NCBI GenBank assembly: GCA_021817145.1
Contig: JAKAVV010000011.1
Location: forward strand, 1 to 64,000
DNA: 64,000 bases
Origin: a bacterium
GTDB taxonomy: Bacteria > Vulcanimicrobiota > JABDET01
Reading direction: 5' to 3'
The notes beneath the pieces were generated by a model, which was given only the letters and a program-made list of their open reading frames with translations, did not search any database and was not told the DNA's origin. Position 1 is the first letter of the stretch. The number at the start of each line of letters is the position of its first letter. Shown here piece after piece: positions 45,128-53,700 of this stretch. A program made the position numbers and the translations under genes.

Positions 45128-45348
45128 TTAGCCAATTTCCTGAATGTCTCATCATGTTTTTTCATGATCTTTGAAAGTGAGCGAGAAACCCGCTCCTTTC
45201 GGTTAGATCGGACTGGTTCAATAATCAAGCGTTCTCCATCTGTTTCCACATTCAGCTCAGTGGTAGGATCAATGCGCAGAAGATCCAGAATGGGCTTCTC
45301 AATGATGATCCCAAGGCTGTTTCCTACTGCCACCAGCTTTTTCCTCAT
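45124..45348 (-). CDS. AbrB/MazE-type antitoxin of the Doc toxin
   Basis: 74 residues from ATG 45348. MRKKLVAVGNSLGIIIEKPI with LLRIDPTTELNVETDGERLI is a SpoVT/AbrB swapped-hairpin domain. GGGGG and a strong promoter precede it, and the operator palindrome fits self-repression. Translation is coupled to Doc by ATGA. AbrB-type antitoxins with Doc are a known combination. Confidence 0.85.
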   Translation of the reverse strand: MRKKLVAVGNSLGIIIEKPILDLLRIDPTTELNVETDGERLIIEPVRSNRKERVSRSLSKIMKKHDETFRKLAK

Positions 45349-45372
45349 GTCATTTGCCCCCTTCATAAACAA

Positions 45373-45413
45373 TGTTATAACAATATTATAACATAAGACA
45401 GTGGGGATTGCAA
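45373..45413 (-). promoter_or_regulatory. Promoter and palindromic operator for AbrB-Doc
   Basis: On the minus strand: TTGCAA (45413-45408), 17-base spacer, TATAAT (45390-45385). A perfect palindrome TGTTATAA-N5-TTATAACA (45373-45393) covers the -10 element, where the AbrB protein would bind. Confidence 0.75.
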
Positions 45414-45454
45414 GCACGCTGCGCTCATGGTTTCCCATCCCCCAGAACATCCTG

Positions 45455-45679
45455 CTATCGCTTGCACTGCGCTTCCAAATCATCATCCAACCGAATCACC
45501 ACGACCCGATAGCCACGATCTCGCAGATCCTGATAAAGCGCTTCATTTTTCTCCTGCTGTTCCGGCGTGTCGTGCACAGTTCCATTGCAAAAAACAGCGG
45601 CTTTTGTGTCATCGTAAAAGAAATCAAGGATCCGATCCGGTTCAAGTGGAACGAGCTGGTGAAAGTGGATCCTTATTCT
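45455..45679 (-). pseudogene. C-terminal fragment of a nuclease/helicase-associated protein (DUF559/DUF1998-like)
   Basis: About 74 residues with no start codon of its own, after an in-frame TAA. HQLVPLEPDRILDFFYDDTK, AAVFCNGTVHDTPEQQEKNE and YQDLRDRGYRVVVIRLDDDL read as the final strand-helix block of Vsr/DUF559-type domains that follow helicases or DUF1998 proteins. The stop is at 45455. It may be the 3' end of the same lost locus as the DrmD-like fragment. The gene-free rest of 45348-45828 shows only promoters. Confidence 0.5.
45644..45661 (+). repeat. 18-base imperfect direct repeat, copy 2
   Basis: AAGTGGAACGAGCTGGTG; counterpart of 44605-44622, two mismatches. Confidence 0.45.
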
Positions 45680-45774
45680 TTATCGGTGAACGTTTTAATC
45701 CAGCCCATGGAGCTGCGGGAAGAATGACCGGGGTATGGGGCACGAGTTAGCAGCCTTTTGGCTAGCCAATTGTC

Positions 45775-45812
45775 TTGACAAGTAGCTATATTTGTGCTAA
45801 TCTAAATATAGC
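45775..45812 (+). promoter_or_regulatory. Promoter and palindromic operator for RES-Xre
   Basis: Perfect TTGACA (45775-45780), 17-base spacer, TAATCT (45798-45803). A perfect 9-base palindrome GCTATATTT-N10-AAATATAGC (45785-45812) spans the spacer and the -10. GAGGAG follows at 45813-45818, nine bases before ATG 45828. Confidence 0.8.
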
Positions 45813-45827
45813 GAGGAGCATATTGTG

Positions 45828-46304
45828 ATGGATGTCATTCAATGGCCCAAAGAGCTTGTCCCAGATGCTGTTAGAAATGCGGAGTTAAAACCCATTGACA
45901 CTCCCCTTTTCAGGGCAACATCCCCAGATATCTCTAGCCTATCATTAAATGCTCCGAGAGTTCCGGGATATGACACCCGACTTGGTGTTAGGGGGCTATT
46001 TGCTCCGTTATATTTTTCCGGTGACAAAAAAACAGCCGAGAATGAATATCTGTACCATTTTCCTGAATTCCCTTGCGCACTCTGGAAGGTTGAAATCACA
46101 ATATCAAAATGCCTGGATCTCGCCTCTCAACAAGACAGGTTCCTTTTGCGCGACCATTATTTCCCATGGCAGTTTTTTGCAGCCTGCATCCTGGGAGCTA
46201 AAATTGAAGCTGTTCAATTTCAATCATACAGAGGGGCAGGCGCCAACTACGCAATTTTTCACCTTTCCGAGAGAGCCGTTAAAGATGTAAAGAAAATCAA
46301 ATAG
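45828..46304 (+). CDS. RES-domain toxin (ParT-like)
   Basis: 158 residues from ATG 45828 (a GTG at 45825 is adjacent). RES domains degrade NAD+ or modify proteins. The three namesake residues have plausible counterparts: Arg in PLFRATSP, Glu in SGDKKTAENEYLYH and Ser in QFQSYRGAGANY. Its length fits small RES toxins. It is followed 27 bases on by an Xre/MbcA-type antitoxin, the reverse of the usual gene order. Confidence 0.75.
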   Translation: MDVIQWPKELVPDAVRNAELKPIDTPLFRATSPDISSLSLNAPRVPGYDTRLGVRGLFAPLYFSGDKKTAENEYLYHFPEFPCALWKVEITISKCLDLASQQDRFLLRDHYFPWQFFAACILGAKIEAVQFQSYRGAGANYAIFHLSERAVKDVKKIK

Positions 46305-46331
46305 ATTTTCTAGAAAAGGAGATGAAAACAC

Positions 46332-46691
46332 ATGTTGACACACGAGGAGAATAGGATTAGCGGTAAGTATATCAAAGAGCTGCGCGAAAAGAAATTAAAT
46401 CTTACACAAGAAAAATTTGCCCAATTTCTTGGTATCTCACTGCGAACAGTTTCTCGCTGGGAACAAGAAGAGTCAAGTCCAGAGCCATACCTGGAAGAGA
46501 AGCTAATCCGATTAAGTAAAATTGTCAATAAGCTGACCAAGATGAAAGGTAAGAATATTGCTTTATGGCTCCAAACCCCTCGTAGAGAATTTTACGGCCA
46601 GCCGCCAATAGATCTGATTGGATCAGAGTTTGGATACAACGAGCTATCTCATGCGATTAAAGAATGGGCTGAAGAAGGCGCGCCCTCTTGA
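46332..46691 (+). CDS. Xre-type antitoxin with MbcA/ParS-like toxin-binding domain
   Basis: 119 residues with AAGGAG before the ATG. An N-terminal HTH (ELREKKLNLTQEKFAQFLGI, LRTVSRWEQEESSP) is followed by WLQTPRREFYGQPPIDLIGS, the pattern of the C-terminal DUF2384/MbcA domain that blocks RES toxins. It therefore probably neutralises the RES protein upstream and represses the palindrome at 45785. Confidence 0.8.
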   Translation: MLTHEENRISGKYIKELREKKLNLTQEKFAQFLGISLRTVSRWEQEESSPEPYLEEKLIRLSKIVNKLTKMKGKNIALWLQTPRREFYGQPPIDLIGSEFGYNELSHAIKEWAEEGAPS

Positions 46692-46713
46692 AGCAGCAGA
46701 GAATAAAAGCCAT

Positions 46714-47244
46714 TCAAGACTTTTTAAATTGGGGCATTGTCCCTTGAATCACGGCATCGGGATAATCTTTTGTCACAAGAGTTTTGTCATCAGGCAGAGG
46801 GACTAAATTCCAGTGGGTGTAATTTTTTCTGAGAGGATGACCTTCCCAATCATCAGCAAGGAGAATCCTGCGCAGATCAGGGTGTCCTGCAAATTTGATT
46901 CCTAGCAAATCGTACGTTTCTCTTTCATGCCAGTTTGCCCCTGGCCATAAATGGGTAACAGTCGGAACTTCGGGGTTCTCCCCTGTCACTCGAACTTTAA
47001 AAGCGATTCGATGTTTATTCCTATACGAACACAGATGATACACCACATCTAAAGAATCTATATTGTCAACTGCTGTCAAACACATCAGGTTTTCAAAAAA
47101 AAGGTTCGGGTCATTTTTCAAAAACTCGCAGAATGGGATTAACTTTTCTAAAGGAATGATAAAAGTCAAATCATAAGCCATGGGTGCGATTTCTAACCCT
47201 GGAAATTGATTCAAAACATATTGTTGAAGTTCTTCGTGTGTCAT
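46714..47244 (-). CDS. nuoC: NADH-quinone oxidoreductase subunit C
   Basis: 176 residues, NuoC size. HLWPGANWHERETYDLLGIK then FAGHPDLRRILLADDWEGHP and LRKNY is the family signature. It belongs to the peripheral arm of complex I. In an intact operon it would directly follow nuoB and precede nuoD. Here its upstream neighbours are an ATPase and rmuC, and its downstream neighbour is the end of the Xre gene. No nuoD is found in the window. Confidence 0.95.
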   Translation of the reverse strand: MTHEELQQYVLNQFPGLEIAPMAYDLTFIIPLEKLIPFCEFLKNDPNLFFENLMCLTAVDNIDSLDVVYHLCSYRNKHRIAFKVRVTGENPEVPTVTHLWPGANWHERETYDLLGIKFAGHPDLRRILLADDWEGHPLRKNYTHWNLVPLPDDKTLVTKDYPDAVIQGTMPQFKKS

Positions 47245-47353
47245 ATCTGGTGTTTTCTAGATTTTCAAAAGGGTTCCTTTTTACTTATCGAATGAGTTGC
47301 TCCTCATCAAAAAAAAGCGGCCGATGATAAAACAAATCGGGAACAGGAATAAC

Positions 47354-47383
47354 ATACTTTCGAGTATAATACTTTAGAGTATA
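47354..47383 (+). repeat. Tandem 15-base repeats abutting the ATPase start codon
   Basis: Two adjacent units, ATACTTTCGAGTATA (47354-47368) and ATACTTTAGAGTATA (47369-47383), differ at one base. Each is nearly palindromic (ATACT...AGTAT) and includes a TATAAT-like stretch. The ATG of the following gene is only four bases after the second unit, with no Shine-Dalgarno sequence. Confidence 0.75.
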
Positions 47384-47387
47384 TAAA

Positions 47388-48776
47388 ATGAAAAAGTTTA
47401 TTAATCGCGAAAATGAGCTGAAAGAATTAAATCAAAAATGGGCTTCGAAAACCCCTCAACTTTTCGTTCTCTACGGGAAAAGAAGGGTTGGGAAAACCGA
47501 GTTGATCAAACAATTCATAAAAAACAAGCCCTCTGTTTATTTTATGGGGGATAAAAGAACAACACGAGATCAACTGCTGGAAGTGGGAAGGCTGCTGGGA
47601 AGTTTCTTTAAAGATGTATTCATCGCAAGGAATGGGTTTAAAAACTGGCTTGAAGTTTTTGAATATTTAAAAAGCAAACTTAAGAAAAAGTTCGTTTTCG
47701 CGATTGACGAATACCCCTATCTTGTTGAAGTGGATAAATCGGCATCTTCTCTTTTTCAAAAAGGGTGGGATGAATATTTAAAAGACATCCCTATTTTTCT
47801 CATTCTCTCAGGGTCAAGCATTTCCATGATGGAATCAGAGGCTCTTTTATATCAATCTCCGCTTTACGGAAGAAGGACAGGGCAGATCTTGCTAAAACCT
47901 CTTTCGTTTTTTCAAGCATGGAAATTTTTTCCTAAAAAATCATTCACGGATTTCTTGAGAATTTACACGATCTGCGGCGGTATGCCGTCTTATCTCCTGC
48001 AGATAAATCCTGATCTCTCCATGGAAGAAAACATCATCCAGAAAATTTTCAAAAAAACCGAATTCCTCCATCAAGAAATTGAATTCATTTTAAAAGAAGA
48101 ATTAAGAGAACCAAAAAATTACATGGCAATTTTAAAAGCCATAGCCTGGGGAAAAACAAAGTATGGAGAAATTATCAATGAAACGGGTTTAGAAAAAAAT
48201 ATCATTCAAAAATATTTGTCCGTGCTAGAAAATCTGCAGCTTATCGAAAGAGAAACTCCTGTCACTGAAAAACACCCGCAGAAGTCCAGAAAAGGAATTT
48301 ATAAAATTAGCGATTATTTTACAAGATTCTGGTTTCAGTATGTTTACCCGTATAAAAGCGATTTGGAAATTGAACGATTTGACGAACCCTTAAGGAAATT
48401 TAAAGAAAATTTTCCCACTCTTGAAGCTTTAACTTACGAAAGAGTCTGTCAGGAGATCCTTTTAAATTTAAACCTTTTCAGATTTGAAAGGGTGGGTCGC
48501 TGGTGGGATAAGAACCAGGAAATTGATCTGGCTGCCATAAATTCGGAAAAAAAAGAAATACTCTTTGGGGAAGCAAAGTGGTCAAACAAGCCTGTTGGTT
48601 CTGATATATTCCTAAAATTAAAAGAAAAAAGCTCATTCGTGGAATGGAACAAAGGGGATAGAAAGGAATCATTCATTTTATTCAGCAGATCGGGATTCAC
48701 GGCTGATCTGATAAAAATGGCAGGAAAAAATCCAGATCTTTTCCTTGTAAAAGGATGCAAACTACTCAGGACCTGA
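47388..48776 (+). CDS. AAA ATPase with C-terminal DUF234 (PD-(D/E)xK-like) domain
   Basis: 462 residues. Walker A YGKRRVGKTELIKQFI at about 28-43, Walker B FVFAIDEYPYLVE, GSSISMMESEALLYQSPLYG (sensor loop), a winged-helix segment (about 240-300) and a DUF234-type end with RWWDKNQEIDLAAINSEKKE then ILFGEAKW, where D..E.K fits a nuclease-like fold. Such ATPases are common in archaea and in mobile islands. It is convergent with rmuC (15-base overlap) and lies between nuoB and nuoC. No RBS precedes it. Confidence 0.88.
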   Translation: MKKFINRENELKELNQKWASKTPQLFVLYGKRRVGKTELIKQFIKNKPSVYFMGDKRTTRDQLLEVGRLLGSFFKDVFIARNGFKNWLEVFEYLKSKLKKKFVFAIDEYPYLVEVDKSASSLFQKGWDEYLKDIPIFLILSGSSISMMESEALLYQSPLYGRRTGQILLKPLSFFQAWKFFPKKSFTDFLRIYTICGGMPSYLLQINPDLSMEENIIQKIFKKTEFLHQEIEFILKEELREPKNYMAILKAIAWGKTKYGEIINETGLEKNIIQKYLSVLENLQLIERETPVTEKHPQKSRKGIYKISDYFTRFWFQYVYPYKSDLEIERFDEPLRKFKENFPTLEALTYERVCQEILLNLNLFRFERVGRWWDKNQEIDLAAINSEKKEILFGEAKWSNKPVGSDIFLKLKEKSSFVEWNKGDRKESFILFSRSGFTADLIKMAGKNPDLFLVKGCKLLRT

Positions 48777-49775
48777 CCCTCCTTGCAAACGAGTCAGTGC
48801 GCTGCTGGCTTTTGACAAAGAACTTCTTGTATTCTGCTGAAAATTATTCAGCATGACCAATGCTTTTGAAAAATGACTTTCCAGGGTATCCCCTATTTCT
48901 TTTAAAGAATCCTGAACTGTCTGCAAATAAAGGTTCAGTTTTTCAAGATCCAGATTTTTCGAAGTTTTAAGCACGGTGTTAAAAATCAAGAGAACATAAG
49001 GAAGAAAAAGGGTGTAACTCACAAGAATCACTTTATATTCATGGTATATTTCAGCATGAATTCCTAATGTTAATTCATAAACAGGATCAGGAAGAACCGC
49101 TAATCCAAATCCAGGGGTAAGGTCAGGATGGATATATTTTTTCACTTCTTGAGCTTTAGCGGCAACTTTCTTTTCCATTTCATCAATCAATTTTTTTTGT
49201 TCTTCGAGATCCTGAGAGTTCGAAAATTTTTCAAGGAGGTCTGTTCCAGTCCATTTACTGTCAATGGGCAGGACCAGATTATTAGGAAGCCGCAGGGCAA
49301 ATTCCACGGTTTTGTTCCCTATCTGACAGCTGCGGACCTGCCATTCAGAAGGAAGGCGCGAAAAAACGGTTTCTACAATATTCTCTCCCGCTTTTCCCCT
49401 GGATTTCGTTCCCGCCAAAACCATTTCAACCCTTTGAATTGACTCTGCTGTCTGCTGCTCCATTTCAACTCTTGTTTTCGCCTGGGTTTGAAGTTCTGTT
49501 AAACTGTCACGGGCTCGCGAGAGTTCTGTCCTGATGGTTTCTGCAGTACCAGACAGATTATTTGTCATTACTCCTGATTGAGCCAGCTTCATTTCTATAG
49601 ACTGAGCTGACTGGGACAAGACCTTTTGGGTCTGCTCGATCTGAGCGATCTTTTCAGACAGAACAGCGATTTGTGTCTGTGCAGCCGTATCTTTTCCACG
49701 AAACTGCAGAAACAGCAAGACAACAACTGAGATAAAAATAAAAATAAGAAGTGTAAACAAAAAAGGGGTTCCCAT
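48762..49775 (-). CDS. rmuC: RmuC-family DNA recombination protein
   Basis: 337 residues. N-terminal membrane helix (about 5-23), long coiled coil (about 30-120), then the RmuC nuclease-like domain with GKAGENIVETVFSRLP and LPNNLVLPIDSKWTG. RmuC limits DNA inversions at repeats in E. coli. It is on the same strand as nuoB, with 35 bases between. Confidence 0.9.
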   Translation of the reverse strand: MGTPFLFTLLIFIFISVVVLLFLQFRGKDTAAQTQIAVLSEKIAQIEQTQKVLSQSAQSIEMKLAQSGVMTNNLSGTAETIRTELSRARDSLTELQTQAKTRVEMEQQTAESIQRVEMVLAGTKSRGKAGENIVETVFSRLPSEWQVRSCQIGNKTVEFALRLPNNLVLPIDSKWTGTDLLEKFSNSQDLEEQKKLIDEMEKKVAAKAQEVKKYIHPDLTPGFGLAVLPDPVYELTLGIHAEIYHEYKVILVSYTLFLPYVLLIFNTVLKTSKNLDLEKLNLYLQTVQDSLKEIGDTLESHFSKALVMLNNFQQNTRSSLSKASSALTRLQGGSGPE

Positions 49776-49809
49776 CCATTTACCTTCTTATCCGCTGACT
49801 GGTTCTATC

Positions 49810-50337
49810 TTAACTTTTAACAGCTCCGCTTTTCAAAATCTTAGCCAGGCTGTCCTTAGCGATTTTTTTCTGCAGTTCTTGAATCCCATACATCAATCCT
49901 TCTGGTCTTGGAGGGCATCCTGTCACATAAATATCCACAGGGATCACGCGGTCCACACCTTTTAAAGTAGAATAAGAATCATAATAATAAGGTCCACCAT
50001 TACAAGCGCAGTTCCCCATTGCTATCACGTACCTGGGTTCTGCCATCTGTTCATAAAGGGTCTGAATTTTAGGAGCCATTTTTAAAGTGACAGTTCCTGC
50101 GATAAACATAAGGTCAGACTGTCTTGGGCTTCCTCTAAAAATCAATCCCAGTCTATCTAAATCATAATCAGATGCCCCTGTTGCCATCATTTCAATGGCG
50201 CAGCAGGCAAGCCCGAACAACATATACCAGATCGAAGATTTTCGAGACCAGTTAAACACTTTGTCAGTAGCTGTTAGCAAAACCGAACCACCCGGTATTT
50301 TCTGCGTATAAATGGGGAGTTTTTCCATTATACCCAT
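49810..50337 (-). CDS. nuoB: NADH-quinone oxidoreductase subunit B
   Basis: 175 residues with the four N2-cluster cysteines: adjacent Cys in LACCAIEMM, Cys in MGNCACNGG and Cys in [11 protein letters not shown]. The start overlaps nuoA by 10 bases (49810-50337 versus 50328-50699). It is separated from nuoC by rmuC and the ATPase gene. Confidence 0.97.
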   Translation of the reverse strand: MGIMEKLPIYTQKIPGGSVLLTATDKVFNWSRKSSIWYMLFGLACCAIEMMATGASDYDLDRLGLIFRGSPRQSDLMFIAGTVTLKMAPKIQTLYEQMAEPRYVIAMGNCACNGGPYYYDSYSTLKGVDRVIPVDIYVTGCPPRPEGLMYGIQELQKKIAKDSLAKILKSGAVKS

Positions 50338-50699
50338 TTTAATCCCCCCTTTTTCCAGACATGAATCAAAGCCATAAAAAGCAGGAAAAGAAAGATCAGC
50401 ATTTCAAGAAAAGCAGCTGCCCCTAAGGATTTGAAAACTAAAGCCCACGGGATCAAAAACAATGCTTCCACATCAAAAATAACGAAAAAAACAGCAAACA
50501 AATAGTATCGAACATTGTATTGAACCCAGGCTGTTCCAAAAGGTTCTTCCCCACATTCATAAGTCGCTAGTTTTTTTGCATTAGGGTGAAAAGGTCTGAG
50601 TAATGAAGAAAGAAAATAATTCCCTACCACAAACAAAACCCCTACAGTTAAAAAAACAAGGATATAATCAATTGTGACCACTCTTAAGTCTTTCGCCAA
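50328..50699 (-). CDS. nuoA: NADH-quinone oxidoreductase subunit A
   Basis: 123 residues, three membrane helices, with [20 protein letters not shown] at about 43-62, [20 protein letters not shown] and PWA, as in NuoA. First gene of the fragmented complex I operon. Its start is 55 bases from the end of dnaE on the same strand. Confidence 0.96.
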   Translation of the reverse strand: MAKDLRVVTIDYILVFLTVGVLFVVGNYFLSSLLRPFHPNAKKLATYECGEEPFGTAWVQYNVRYYLFAVFFVIFDVEALFLIPWALVFKSLGAAAFLEMLIFLFLLFMALIHVWKKGGLKWV

Positions 50700-50754
50700 C
50701 CTTTTTTACGATTCCTACAAAGTTTCGCAAAGTGGGACAAACAGCTTAAAAATT

Positions 50755-53700
50755 TTACGAAGATTCAATGGGTTTTGTAAGAACCTGGACAGAGGGCCCG
50801 AATCTTTCCATAAATTTGCGCGTTATCGTAGAGGCATCTTTAATAAAAAGTTTAGAGGGCAAAACAAGAGTGGTTTTTCGTTTTGAAGATTCCAGATGGA
50901 GATAAACCGGCATTTCTCCTGCCTCTTCCTCTAAAATCGCTTTCATTTGATGAAATAAAGAGGTTGAACTGCTTTCTGTATTTAACTTAATATGACACTC
51001 AAGTTTTTTCCCGCTTCCATTCCGATTTTCAGACCGGGTTTTCGAAATCATTGTATTCTCAAGAGGGGTCAACTCTTCTACCGCGATTTTAGCTTCAACA
51101 GTTGGCTCTTCATCCTCTTGACCTTCCTCTTCTTTAACAGAAACATTCCCTTTGACAAAAACCAGAGCATCTTCTTGAATCAGAGAAACGCATTTATCAT
51201 AGACTTTTGAAAAAACAATTCCTTCTACCTGTCCTGTTAAATCTTCAAGGGTCAAAAAAGCCATGGGGAGATTGTTTTTGGTTGTAATTCTTTTAACAGA
51301 AGAAATAATCCCTGCAATCAATACTGTTTTCCCATGAAATTCAACTAAACTCGAGATTGGAACAGCCCCTTTTCTAGAAGCTAACTCTTGATACTCTCCA
51401 AGAGGATGATCTGAAATATAAAGCCCAAGCATTTCTCGTTCCAGAGAGAGCAGTTTTTCTTTTGGCATTTCTTCGATATCGCTTCCTTCTGGCGAAAGGA
51501 AAGCTTTATCCTCGATTCCGCTGAAAAGAGAAAACTGTCCGCTGGATCTTTCTTTTTGAACATTGTTCGCAAATTCAATGGCGCTGTCTAAATTTGCCAG
51601 CAGTTTCGCTCTATGCCATCCAAATGAATCCAAAGCCCCGCATTTAATCAAGCTTTCCAGCACTTTCCGATTGCAAGTTCGGAGATCCATTTTTCTGCAG
51701 AAATCGTATAAAGAATGGAAAGGACCCTCGTTTTTTCGAGATTCAATGATCCCTTCAACTGCTTTGACTCCTATATTTTTAACAGCCCCAAGTCCGAACC
51801 GAATTCGATCCCCTATCACTGTAAACCGAATCATGCTTTCATTCACGTCTGGAGGAAGAACAGTAATCCCCATTCTCCTGCATTCATTGATCATGACTTT
51901 TATTTTTTCCGTTTTATCCCCAACACTGGATAAAGTGGCAGCCATGAATTCCACAGGATAATTCGCTTTTAAATAAGCAGTCCAATAACTCACAAGTCCA
52001 TAAGCAGCTGAATGAGATTTGTTAAACCCGTACTCCGCAAACTTTGCCATGGTCTCCCAAATAGAAACAGCCAGCTCTTGATTTATTCCACGGGAAACAG
52101 CTCCTGTGATAAACTTCTCTCGATATTTCCCCATCAGCTCTACTTTTTTCTTTCCCATGGCTTCTCTGAGGGCATCGGCTTCAACCATAGAAAAACCCGC
52201 TAAAATCACAGCGGTCTGCATCACCTGTTCTTGATAAAGAAAGATTCCATGAGTTTCCTTTAAAACAGGCTCTAAATCAGGATGAGGATATTTCGCTTTA
52301 ATTTTCCCGTGGCGAATTTTAATAAACTCCCCTACCATTCCACTTTGAAGCGGACCAGGGCGATTTAAAGCCACAATTGCGATTAAATCTGTAAATACAT
52401 CAGGCTTGTAATCTTTTAAAATCTGTTGGGCAAGCTGGCTTTCTAACTGAAAAACCCCAATGGTGTGGGAATCTGACAAAAGCCTGAATGTTTTTTTATC
52501 ATCTAGAGGAATATCATTCAATTTTAATTCAATCCCTTGAGACTGCTGGATTAAGTGAACGGTTTCTTCCAAAAGACTCAAAGTCCGAAGTCCTAGAAAA
52601 TCCATTTTTAATAAACCGATTTTTTCGAGCTTATCCATTTCACACTGACAGACAACAGCCTCTCCCTGCATTTTCTGGACAGCCACATAATTCAAAAGAG
52701 GGTCTTTTCCGATCACAACCCCTGCAGCATGAATGGAAGCATTTCGAGGGAGCCCTTCGATCTTTTCCGCTGTATCAATTAAATGAGCGACAGTGGAATC
52801 TCCTTGGATCAGAGCTTGAATTTCAGAAGTTGCTCGGGCTTCACTAACAGATACATTTGAAGGGATTAATTTAGCGACGCGATCCACAAGAGGGATCGGC
52901 AGCCCTAAAACCCTTCCTGAATCCCGAACCGCTGCTCGGGCTTTTAAAGTTCCAAAAGTTACAATTTGAGCCACGCGATCTTTTCCATATTTTTCCACGA
53001 CATAGCGGATCATTTCATCTCTTCTCGTATCGCAGAAATCAGTATCAATATCCGGCATCTTTTTTCTGCCAGGGTTTAAAAACCGCTCAAAAATGAGATT
53101 ATATTTCAGTGGATCAATTTCAGTGATTTCCAGAGCATACGCAACAAGGCTCCCGGCGACAGAACCTCTTCCAGGCCCAACCATAATGCCATTTTGTTTC
53201 GCATATTGAATAAAATCCCACACAATTAAAAAATAATCGGCAAAACCCATTTCTGTGATCACGGAAAATTCATAAGTAAAGCGCTCCATCAAAGACTCAT
53301 TGATCGCGCCATATCGCTTTTTGATCCCTTCCAGGCAGAGATCTTTTAGAAAATCTTTCTCATCTTTTCCCGCTGGAACAGGAAATCTGGGAAGCAGAAA
53401 CTGATCTCCATAAGAAAGGTTAACCTGAGCTCTCTCCGCGATTCGAAGTGTATTTTCAATCGCCTCTGGAAATTCGCGAAACCGGGGCTCAAGCTCCTCG
53501 AACTTCTTCAAATAAAACTCCTGGGTCTCAAACCTGAGGCGATTTTTTTCTTCCACTTTTTTCCCTGTCTGAATACACAGCAGAACATCATGCGCATCAG
53601 CATGCCCTTTTCTTGTGTAATGCACATCATTTGTGGCAACATAAGGAATCTTCAAATCTTTAGCGATTTCAACCAGTCCTTTATTAACCTGATGCTGAAG

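Noticed and set aside
45401-45750. Plus-strand frames of about 108 residues between AbrB and RES
   Set aside because: Rich in unusual residues and opposite the nuclease-like fragment whose minus-strand reading gives family motifs.
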